Assembly (NCBI GenBank): GCA_030627405.1
Contig: DAOUSD010000097.1
Coordinates: 1-6,686, forward strand
Length of the DNA stretch: 6,686 nt
Reading direction: 5' to 3'
DNA from: Deltaproteobacteria bacterium
GTDB lineage: Bacteria > Desulfobacterota > Desulfobacteria > Desulfobacterales > ETH-SRB1
Positions 1 to 5,718 of this stretch are shown here, one piece after another. The position numbers and the translations under genes are program-made. The notes under the pieces were generated by a model. It did no database searches. It was not told the origin of the DNA and saw only the letters and a list, made by a program, of their open reading frames with translations. How positions within the stretch are numbered: position 1 is the first letter of the stretch; each line of letters begins with the position of its first letter.

Positions 1-1
1 A

Positions 2-82
2 GCGATTTTTTGCGAAAAAATGTGCCAAGATCTTGATGCGCAAGAGATTGGTGCAGGTCGAGTAAAAAATTGCTCAACTTAG
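2..82 (+). CDS. 3' end of an unidentified gene (partial, frame uncertain)
   Basis: An open frame enters from the left edge and stops at TAG 80-82, 25 bases before purM. It gives 26 residues ending in RVKNCST, with three cysteines, and I do not recognise a family. A second frame is also open from position 3 to TAA 63-65, giving a basic tail that ends in RKRLVQVE, so the true frame cannot be settled from this fragment. The short gap to purM suggests that whichever gene ends here is co-transcribed with purM. The call rests only on openness and position. Confidence 0.3.
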   Translation, partial: AIFCEKMCQDLDAQEIGAGRVKNCST

Positions 83-95
83 GTGGTAGTAATTT

Positions 96-101
96 GGGGA
101 G
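96..101 (+). promoter_or_regulatory. Ribosome binding site of purM
   Basis: GGGGAG lies six bases before the ATG at 108. It supports this start, and the resulting N-terminus begins MTDFLTYADAGVDID, matching the usual PurM beginning (E. coli PurM also starts MTD and has YKDAGVDID). Confidence 0.6.
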
Positions 102-107
102 ATTTAT

Positions 108-1151
108 ATGACTGATTTTCTTACTTACGCTGATGCAGGTGTAGATATAGATAAAGCGAATGCCCTGGTCAATAAAATTAAAGAAATAGCAAAACAAACT
201 CCCAGAACCGGTGTTATTGGTGAAATAGGAGGGTTCGGGGGCCTTTTTTCGCTCAATATTGCCGGTATGGAAAAGCCGGTTCTTGTTAGCTCTACAGACG
301 GTGTCGGCACCAAACTTAAAATTGCTTTTATGATGGGTAAACACGATACAGTTGGTATTGATCTCGTCGCAATGTGTGTCAATGACATTGTTGTTCAGGG
401 GGCAAAATCGCTTTTCTTTCTTGATTATCTTTCAACAGGCAAACTGAAAACAGATACTGTAACTGAAATCATAAAGGGAGTTGCTGAGGGTTGCAGACAG
501 GCTGTATGCGCTCTAATAGGTGGCGAAACTGCTGAAATGCCTGGATTTTATAAGGATAACGAATACGATCTGGCTGGTTTCGCTGTAGGAATCGTAGATA
601 AGAGTAAAATTATTGAAGGTTCTGAGGTTCGCGCAGGTAATAAACTTATTGGTATTGCATCAAGCGGGCTTCACAGTAATGGATATTCACTTGTACGCAA
701 GATATGCTTTGATATTTTAAAGTTGAAAATTGATAGCTATGTGCCTGAGTTAGGCAAAACTTTGGGAGAAGAACTAATTATTCCAACGAAAATATATTCA
801 GATACTATTTATCGTATTAATAGAGATGTTCCTATTTTGGGTCTTGCACATATAACAGGCGGAGGTATCGGCGATAACATACTTCGAATTATTCCTGAAT
901 ATTGTAATGTTGTGATAAGAAAGGGAAGCTGGGATATTCCTCCTGTTTTTCCATTTTTACAGCGGGCCGGCAATATATCTGAAAAAGAAATGCTGCGCAC
1001 TTTTAATAATGGTATCGGTATGATAGCTGTATTGCCTGAAGAAGTTGCTCAGGATGTGCTGGAAAGACTCAGCGCTATGGGCGAAAAGAGCTATATTATA
1101 GGAGAAATTGTTGAAAGAAAAAATTCAGATAGTCGTATTGAATGGATTTAA
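108..1151 (+). CDS. purM: Phosphoribosylformylglycinamidine cyclo-ligase (AIR synthetase)
   Basis: This cytosolic enzyme catalyses the fifth step of de novo purine synthesis. It closes formylglycinamidine ribonucleotide, with ATP, to 5-aminoimidazole ribonucleotide. The protein is 347 residues, against 345 for E. coli PurM, and looks complete. Family signatures run in order: YADAGVDID near residue 7, the ATP-binding stretch STDGVGTKLK at 62-71, GIDLVAMCVND at 83-93, VQGA and FFLDY at 96-106, GGETAEMPG at 138-146, HSNGYSLVR at 189-197, HITGGG at 248-253 and RTFNNGIGM at 297-305. The N-terminal half is the PurM/SelD-type ATP-binding domain and the C-terminal half is the AIRS C domain. No key motif is missing. 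Its stop overlaps the first possible lptD start by 10 bases, which suggests co-transcription with the outer-membrane gene rather than with other pur genes. Recognition is by recall of the family, without a search. Confidence 0.97.
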   Translation: MTDFLTYADAGVDIDKANALVNKIKEIAKQTPRTGVIGEIGGFGGLFSLNIAGMEKPVLVSSTDGVGTKLKIAFMMGKHDTVGIDLVAMCVNDIVVQGAKSLFFLDYLSTGKLKTDTVTEIIKGVAEGCRQAVCALIGGETAEMPGFYKDNEYDLAGFAVGIVDKSKIIEGSEVRAGNKLIGIASSGLHSNGYSLVRKICFDILKLKIDSYVPELGKTLGEELIIPTKIYSDTIYRINRDVPILGLAHITGGGIGDNILRIIPEYCNVVIRKGSWDIPPVFPFLQRAGNISEKEMLRTFNNGIGMIAVLPEEVAQDVLERLSAMGEKSYIIGEIVERKNSDSRIEWI

Positions 1152-3523
1152 TTGCCTTTTCTTTTTATAACATGAATCACTTTCAAAACTCTCATTTCAT
1201 ATCCGCAATCTGTTTTATAGATCGTATAAAGATTTTTATTCCTGGTTATCGAGCAAGATATAGAATTGGGCAAGCGGCTCATATTATGGCTTGCATGTCT
1301 ATCTTGCTTATTATTTTGGCTGCCCTTCCTGTTTGTGTTTGTGCTGAAATTCAGGATAGATTTTTTGATGATGATTCTGCAGAACCCTGGCATATCGTTG
1401 CAGACGAAATGAACTACGACCATAAAACCGATCAATATATTGCAAAAGGCAATGCGGTCATAACAAAAAAAGGCAGGAAACTGACTGCTGATTTTGTCCG
1501 TTTTAATTACAACACCATGGAGGTTCTTGCAGTTGGTCACGTGATAATGACAGCAGGGGAGGATGTTTTAATCGGCGACCGCATGGAAATGGATTTGGAG
1601 GCCGAGATTGGGACAATCTACAATGGAGCTGTATTTCTTAAAGAAAAACATTTTTACATAAAAGGTAATAAGATAAAAAAGCTGGGGGAAAACAGCTATT
1701 TTGTTGATAAAGCCAGCCTGACGTCGTGTGACGGCGAAAGCCCGCCATGGAAAGTTACTGGAAGAAATCTGAAAGTTACGCTGGAAGGTTATGGTTTTAT
1801 TAGTCATGCAGTTCTTTGGGTAAAAAAAATGCCTCTTCTTTATACTCCTTTTTTTGTTTTTCCAGCCAAGCAAAAACGCCAGTCAGGTTTACTGCCGCCA
1901 CAAATTGGATATTCAGAGCGAAAATGGGAGGAATATAATCAGCCTTTTTACTGGGCTATAAATGAAAGCTCGGATGCAACCTTTTATTTATACCACATGG
2001 GGCGTCGTGGAGACAAAGTTGCTTTTGAATACAGGTATGTTTTAGACAATAATTCTAAAGGGACTATGATGTACGACTTTTTGAAAGATAGAAAAGTTGA
2101 TGACGGTACCCAATTTTTTGAGGAAACAGGCATTTTGGAATCCAGTAGGGAATGGGGTTATAGATCGGATAGCGTGTTGCGACCCAATACCGACCGCTAC
2201 TGGTTCAGATGGAAGCATGATCAGGCCATGCCTCTTGGTTTTTTTGCAAAACTGGATATCGATATTATTAGTGACCATGATTACCTTCATGAATTCAAAA
2301 ATGGATATACAGGCTTTAAAGAAACAAGTACTTATTATTTTGATAATTTTGGCAGAGATCTTGATGAATATGATGATTCCACAAGGGTAAACAGTTTGAG
2401 CGTTAACAAGATCTGGTCACAATATAGCCTTAATGCAGAGTTGCGATGGTATGATAATGTCATTAATCGACGTCAGGGTGGTATGGATACAACTTTACAA
2501 CAACTGCCGCTGATCGAGTTCGATGCATCAAAACAGAAAATATATGAAACACCTTTTTATGTAGATTTTGATTCTGAATATACGTACTCTTACAGTAAGG
2601 ATGGAAACAGGCTCCATCGACTGGATTTGCATCCAAGATTTTATCTTCCTTATAATTGCGGAAGTTATTTTACTTTTGAGCAATCTTTCGGCGTCAGAGA
2701 GACGGCTTGGTATGTTGATGACTACTCAGATGGGACAGTAGAAACAAATAAGATGTTGAACAGGCAGATTTATGACATAAAATTGGATCTATTTACTGAA
2801 ATTTATAAGATATACAATATAAATGGAAAGAACATAAACAGAATCAAACATTCAATTAAGCCGCAAATTATTTATGATTACACACCCGAGCATGACCAGG
2901 AAGAATATCCGGACACTATTGAGAAAAACAACCTGGTTACCTATTCAATTACAAACACCTTTACCTCAAGATCAAAGGAAAATACGGAACAAAAAAACAG
3001 GGTTGTGGATGAAGAAAATGATGAGCCCGTAAGTTATAATTATAATGAGTTCTGCCGTTTTTTGATAGAACAGAGTTATGACATTGGTGAGGCAAGAGGC
3101 GACAATTTTGAGCCGTTTTCTCCCATTTATGCAGAACTTGAGCTTTCACCTGCAAAATATTTGTCTTTGCAGGCTGATGCAGAATGGTGCCGGTATGAAG
3201 ATTCTTTTCCGTCTCATAATGTTGCAGTAACTTTATCGGATTATCGAGGGGACAGGTTGTTTGTTGAACACAGATACGCACTTGATTCAAGAGAGTCTAT
3301 TTATTATAATATTAATTTAAAGATGTCAGACAGCCTTGAAGTATTTGGTGAATATGAACGTAATATATATGATGGTAGAGATATAAGAAGCGTTCTTGGG
3401 TTTTTATATGAATCACAATGCTGGTCTATCAGGTGTTTTTACGAAGATGAGGAGGAAAGTGACCGCAGCTATGGATTTATAGTCAGCCTTTATGGGTTAG
3501 GAGAGATAGGTACCAACAAATGA
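1142..3523 (+). CDS. lptD: LPS-assembly outer-membrane protein LptD
   Basis: LptD is the outer-membrane beta-barrel that, with the lipoprotein LptE, inserts lipopolysaccharide into the outer leaflet. The 793-residue length fits the family (E. coli 784). A hydrophobic signal segment spans about 49-66, with a likely cleavage after VCA at 66-68. The periplasmic OstA/LptA-like jellyroll follows at about 82-190 (WHIVADEMNY, AKGNAVI, LTADFVRFN). The family hallmark TSCDGESPPWKV is at 195-204, with C196. The barrel begins near RQSGLLPPQIGYSER (246-260) and EYNQPFYWAINESSDATFY (264-282). The C-terminal signature YESQCWSIRCFY (756-767) carries cysteines 760 and 765, then YGLGEIG ends the protein. C196 and C760/C765 are plausible partners for the inter-domain disulphides known in LptD. 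The start is uncertain: 1142, 1172 and 1286 are all in-frame ATGs and none has a good Shine-Dalgarno. Starting at 1286 leaves a signal peptide with no positive charge, so an upstream start is more likely. Confidence 0.93.
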   Translation: MDLIAFSFYNMNHFQNSHFISAICFIDRIKIFIPGYRARYRIGQAAHIMACMSILLIILAALPVCVCAEIQDRFFDDDSAEPWHIVADEMNYDHKTDQYIAKGNAVITKKGRKLTADFVRFNYNTMEVLAVGHVIMTAGEDVLIGDRMEMDLEAEIGTIYNGAVFLKEKHFYIKGNKIKKLGENSYFVDKASLTSCDGESPPWKVTGRNLKVTLEGYGFISHAVLWVKKMPLLYTPFFVFPAKQKRQSGLLPPQIGYSERKWEEYNQPFYWAINESSDATFYLYHMGRRGDKVAFEYRYVLDNNSKGTMMYDFLKDRKVDDGTQFFEETGILESSREWGYRSDSVLRPNTDRYWFRWKHDQAMPLGFFAKLDIDIISDHDYLHEFKNGYTGFKETSTYYFDNFGRDLDEYDDSTRVNSLSVNKIWSQYSLNAELRWYDNVINRRQGGMDTTLQQLPLIEFDASKQKIYETPFYVDFDSEYTYSYSKDGNRLHRLDLHPRFYLPYNCGSYFTFEQSFGVRETAWYVDDYSDGTVETNKMLNRQIYDIKLDLFTEIYKIYNINGKNINRIKHSIKPQIIYDYTPEHDQEEYPDTIEKNNLVTYSITNTFTSRSKENTEQKNRVVDEENDEPVSYNYNEFCRFLIEQSYDIGEARGDNFEPFSPIYAELELSPAKYLSLQADAEWCRYEDSFPSHNVAVTLSDYRGDRLFVEHRYALDSRESIYYNINLKMSDSLEVFGEYERNIYDGRDIRSVLGFLYESQCWSIRCFYEDEEESDRSYGFIVSLYGLGEIGTNK

Positions 3524-3594
3524 TCAGGCCGTAATGTGGAAGGAGTTCCAGGATTATTAAACGGTCATATGGAATGATTTAGGCAAGAAAAAAC

Positions 3595-3624
3595 TTGACA
3601 TAAGATAATTTGTGATGCTATTGA
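3595..3624 (+). promoter_or_regulatory. Possible sigma-70 type promoter for the cytochrome pair
   Basis: A perfect -35 consensus TTGACA lies at 3595-3600. The best downstream partner, 18 bases on, is TATTGA at 3619-3624, preceded by TG as in an extended -10. The -10 matches the consensus at only three of six positions, so this is weak. If correct, transcription would start near 3630 and the mRNA would carry the hairpin at 3696-3728 in a leader of about 130 bases. Confidence 0.3.
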
Positions 3625-3695
3625 TTCACTACCTGAAACCAATGATTTTCTTAATTTATTGGGCGTGTTAGTAAAATTTGAGTATCGTCGTCATC

Positions 3696-3728
3696 CCCAT
3701 TCCACTGTAAAGTAAGGATGGGCTTTTT
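3696..3728 (+). terminator. Terminator-like hairpin just before the cytochrome gene
   Basis: CCCAT (3696-3700), CC (3702-3703) and ACT (3704-3706) can pair with AGT (3711-3713) and GGATGGG (3716-3722). This closes a GTAA loop, with a one-base and a two-base bulge, and CTTTTT follows at 3723-3728. It has the form of a rho-independent terminator. A competing pairing, CATCC (3692-3696) with GGATG (3716-3720), is also possible. It may end the purM-lptD transcript. It lies 33 bases before the next start codon, so a promoter for the cytochromes probably lies upstream of it and it could act as an attenuator. Confidence 0.5.
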
Positions 3729-3732
3729 AGTT

Positions 3733-3765
3733 ATGGATAAGCAACAGGTTGTGAGGAAGATATGA
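3733..3765 (+). CDS. Possible 10-residue leader ORF overlapping the cytochrome start
   Basis: ATG at 3733 opens a 10-codon frame, MDKQQVVRKI. Its TGA (3763-3765) overlaps the cytochrome ATG (3762-3764) in an ATGA junction, the classic arrangement for translational coupling. No Shine-Dalgarno sits at a proper distance: AAGGA at 3714-3718 is about 14 bases away and inside the hairpin. An ORF this short arises often by chance, so the call is weak. Confidence 0.15.
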   Translation: MDKQQVVRKI

Positions 3766-4550
3766 GAAAGAAAACAGGAATTTTATTTTCATTATTGGTG
3801 CTGATTATATACAGCTCCGGCGCATTGGCAGCAAACCAGGAAGGCTTCTCGCTTTCGGATTCCGATTGTATTAAATGTCACGACAAACAACCTGCGACAA
3901 TAGCAGCCCGCGGGAATAAGCATAAAACAGAAGTCGGCTGCCTGGATTGCCATACAGAGCACCCGCCTGAGGGTAAAAACGCTATTCCTGATTGCAGTGT
4001 ATGTCATAGCGACAGTCCTCATTATGCTCTTGAAAATTGCGCATCATGTCATTCAGATGCCCATGCTCCTCTGGATTTAATTATAGAAGGCGAAGTATCA
4101 GCTCCCTGCCTGACCTGCCATGAAAAGCAAGGAGTTGAAGTTAAAGAGAATCCCAGTGCTCATACAAACCTGGCATGTAATGAATGTCACACAAAACACC
4201 GCTATATTCCGGAATGCATGGAATGTCATGAAAAACATACCGAAGATATGAATGTAGATGCCTGCCTTTCATGCCATCCCGTACATATGCCACTCGTTAT
4301 AGCTTATAATCAGGAAACACCTTCGCATTACTGTGCCGCCTGTCACGGCGAGGCATATACGTTGTTGAACAATAATACAACCAAACATAAGGATTTATCA
4401 TGCGTCTATTGTCATAGAGATGTTCACAAAATGCTTCCGTCATGTATTTCATGTAAGATACCCCATGGCGAACCCCATCCGAGTAAGATGTTAAAGAAAT
4501 ATCCTGAATGCGGGCAATGCCATGGTATAGCCCATGATTTGAAAAATTAA
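3762..4550 (+). CDS. Secreted multihaem cytochrome c, 11 CXXCH plus one CXXCK
   Basis: This is a probable periplasmic electron carrier of 262 residues. GAGG lies just upstream of the ATG. The N-terminus (MRKK, then a hydrophobic run) ends in GALA at 20-23 and is a good Sec signal peptide with cleavage before A24; there is no lipobox. Haem-binding sites start at C36, C60, C78, C93, C116, C139, C152, C168, C191, C214, C228 and C250. All are CXXCH except the eleventh, CISCK (228-232). Site spacings of 23, 23, 13-14 and 16-22 residues recur from site 4 and from site 8, indicating a repeated four-haem module. Histidines four or five residues before sites 2, 6 and 10 (H54, H134, H209) are candidate distal ligands. 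The protein is clearly paralogous to the lipoprotein encoded 14 bases downstream. The exact family and redox partner are not known to me; electron transfer through the periplasm is an inference from location and haem content. Confidence 0.9.
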   Translation: MRKKTGILFSLLVLIIYSSGALAANQEGFSLSDSDCIKCHDKQPATIAARGNKHKTEVGCLDCHTEHPPEGKNAIPDCSVCHSDSPHYALENCASCHSDAHAPLDLIIEGEVSAPCLTCHEKQGVEVKENPSAHTNLACNECHTKHRYIPECMECHEKHTEDMNVDACLSCHPVHMPLVIAYNQETPSHYCAACHGEAYTLLNNNTTKHKDLSCVYCHRDVHKMLPSCISCKIPHGEPHPSKMLKKYPECGQCHGIAHDLKN

Positions 4551-4551
4551 T

Positions 4552-4560
4552 GGAGGTGAT
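4552..4560 (+). promoter_or_regulatory. Perfect Shine-Dalgarno for the lipoprotein cytochrome
   Basis: GGAGGTGAT is fully complementary to the 3' end of 16S rRNA (anti-SD ATCACCTCC). It lies four bases before the ATG at 4565 and fills most of the 14-base gap after the upstream stop. This fixes the start and suggests that the second cytochrome is translated efficiently from a shared mRNA. Confidence 0.8.
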
Positions 4561-4564
4561 GTAG

Positions 4565-5479
4565 ATGAAGACTGTAAAAAAGGGAGCCATAGCTTTTAGC
4601 GTTACAGCGATTGCAGCACTATTACTTGTTGCCGTGGGATGTCAAAAGGCCGTTGTACCGACTAAAGACACGGCAGTAACCGATATAGCCAAAAAAGAAG
4701 AGAAAAAGGTCGTCGCTAGTCTATATGATTTTCAGCCTCAGCCTCTTCATTCAGTAGCTGAGTGTGCACAGTGCCATATTGGTGTGTTTGACCGAATTAA
4801 AGATGCTGGTGGAAAACATCAGATAGAATGTGTTGACTGCCATAAGGAGTTCCATATTTTTAACCCCAAAAAGCGTCCATATGAGACAGCCATACCGAAA
4901 TGTGAAACCTGTCACAGAGTATTTCACGGCGAGGGGACAAAAGAAACTCCATTAGTGGATTGTTCTTCATGTCATACAGATCCTCATGCACCACTGATTA
5001 TTCCCGGCGTAGCCTTAAGCAATAATGCCTGTATGTCTTGTCATACAAAAGAGAGCAAACAAATTACTGATAATGTCAGCAGACATACAACAGAGGTTTC
5101 ATGTTCAGATTGTCATCACGTAAAACATGGCTATATACCTCAATGTAATGAATGCCACGAATCTCACAGCCCTGGTTTTGCGATGGATGATAATGCTTGT
5201 ATGAGTTGTCACCCGGTTCATATGCCCGCTAAGATAACCTATAGCGAGAAGGATACGCCAAATCTTATTTGCGCAGGCTGCCATGATCAGGCATACGACC
5301 TACTGCAGAATAATTACACTAAGCACACTGATGTTAAGTGTTCAGAATGTCATTCAGTACATAAGAGAATACCGCTATGCAGCGAATGCCATGGAATGCC
5401 CCATTCCAAGAAGATGATGCACGATACAGCCAAGTGCGGCGATTGCCACGGCATAGCTCATAATTTACCTGTAAATTAG
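4565..5479 (+). CDS. Dodecahaem cytochrome c lipoprotein
   Basis: This 304-residue multihaem cytochrome is probably anchored in the outer membrane. The N-terminus has KK at 5-6 and a hydrophobic run ending AVGC at 23-26, a plausible lipobox with C26 as the lipidated cysteine. The next residue is Q rather than D, which favours outer-membrane sorting. A charged, lysine- and glutamate-rich linker (about 27-60) would act as a tether. Twelve canonical CXXCH sites start at C67, C89, C113, C133, C156, C180, C194, C212, C236, C259, C272 and C291. Their order and spacing match the upstream paralogue, with shared stretches such as CHPVHMP, an LL-x-NN-x-TKH segment and CHGIAH near the C-terminus. H85, H174 and H254 precede sites 2, 6 and 10 as likely distal ligands. 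The gene is in an operon with the upstream cytochrome and is closed by the terminator at 5526. Function is inferred as passing electrons from the periplasmic partner toward the cell surface. Whether it faces inward or outward cannot be seen. Confidence 0.9.
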   Translation: MKTVKKGAIAFSVTAIAALLLVAVGCQKAVVPTKDTAVTDIAKKEEKKVVASLYDFQPQPLHSVAECAQCHIGVFDRIKDAGGKHQIECVDCHKEFHIFNPKKRPYETAIPKCETCHRVFHGEGTKETPLVDCSSCHTDPHAPLIIPGVALSNNACMSCHTKESKQITDNVSRHTTEVSCSDCHHVKHGYIPQCNECHESHSPGFAMDDNACMSCHPVHMPAKITYSEKDTPNLICAGCHDQAYDLLQNNYTKHTDVKCSECHSVHKRIPLCSECHGMPHSKKMMHDTAKCGDCHGIAHNLPVN

Positions 5480-5525
5480 TTAACCAACTTCTTCTGCGTA
5501 ATATGTGGTAGAGGATGAAAGTTAT

Positions 5526-5566
5526 ACAGCCGAATCACCCTTAGTGTGGTTCGGCTGTTGTTTTTT
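5526..5566 (+). terminator. Rho-independent terminator of the cytochrome pair
   Basis: ACAGCCGAA (5526-5534) and TTCGGCTGT (5550-5558) form a perfect nine-base stem around a 15-base loop. TGTTTTTT follows directly at 5559-5566. The hairpin begins 47 bases after the lipoprotein cytochrome stop and is the clearest terminator in the window. Confidence 0.9.
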
Positions 5567-5611
5567 GGAACGGAGATAAAAAATTAAGTATTAGATTTTG
5601 TATGGCGGGCG

Positions 5612-5651
5612 TTTCTCCTGGTTCCCCGGTACATTGAGGAACCAGGAGAAA
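5612..5651. repeat. Perfect 14-bp inverted repeat (strong hairpin)
   Basis: TTTCTCCTGGTTCC (5612-5625) is exactly complementary to GGAACCAGGAGAAA (5638-5651), with a 12-base loop. It lies between two convergent genes, 68 bases beyond the minus-strand cytochrome stop. Neither flank has an adjacent T-run, so it is not a standard intrinsic terminator. It could stabilise the 3' end of the minus-strand mRNA, assist termination in either direction, or be an intergenic repeat of the genome. Confidence 0.75.
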
Positions 5652-5663
5652 GAGTGATTTGGA

Positions 5664-5714
5664 GAGAAAAGGCTCTATTGGCTTAAGCCTGGGCCGGCAT
5701 CCCCTCCAGGGCTT
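5664..5714 (-). terminator. Possible terminator of the minus-strand cytochrome
   Basis: On the minus strand, starting five bases after the stop, AAGCCCTGG (5714-5706) can pair with CCAGGCTT (5692-5685), with one bulged base. A GGCTTAAGCC palindrome (5689-5680) and then GAGCCTTTTCTC follow. The T-tract is short (four T) and separated from the main stem. This is a weak intrinsic terminator at best, and the 14-bp hairpin beyond may help. Confidence 0.35.
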
Positions 5715-5718
5715 GGCT

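Larger units (their letters stand above)
3524..3761 (+). other. Intergenic region between lptD and the cytochrome pair
   Basis: No convincing gene is present in these 238 bases. They hold a TTGACA box (3595-3600), a terminator-like hairpin (3696-3728) and a possible 10-codon mini-ORF (3733-3765), each listed separately. There is no obvious terminator immediately after the lptD stop at 3521-3523. The lptD transcript may therefore run on to the hairpin at 3696. Confidence 0.6.

Noticed and set aside
1..107. A possible tRNA or small RNA gene ahead of purM.
   Set aside because: No cloverleaf arms, T-loop consensus or strong hairpin could be made out.
1142..3523. The beta-barrel gene next to the cytochromes as the porin of a porin-cytochrome conduit.
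   Set aside because: The OstA-like domain, TSCDG motif, barrel-start signature and C-terminal cysteine motif identify it as LptD. It is also separated from the cytochromes by 238 bases with a terminator-like hairpin.
3521..3715. The lptD frame stays fairly protein-like past its stop, interrupted only by TGA codons (3521, 3575, 3596) before TAA at 3713, hinting at stop recoding or a decayed gene.
   Set aside because: LptD ends naturally at YGLGEIG plus a few residues. The following segments have no recognisable family or start codon, and no selenocysteine-type context is evident. A run of three TGA in 195 bases can easily be chance.
3762..4550. The CXXCK-bearing cytochrome as an NrfA nitrite reductase.
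   Set aside because: NrfA is a pentahaem protein of about 480 residues with the CXXCK at its first or catalytic haem and a large globular domain. This one is a small, haem-dense 12-site protein with CXXCK near the C-terminus.
3762..5479. Regularly spaced short repeats suggesting a CRISPR or DNA tandem array.
   Set aside because: The repetition is at protein level only, as recurring CXXCH codons with variable intervening DNA. There are no conserved DNA repeats with spacers.
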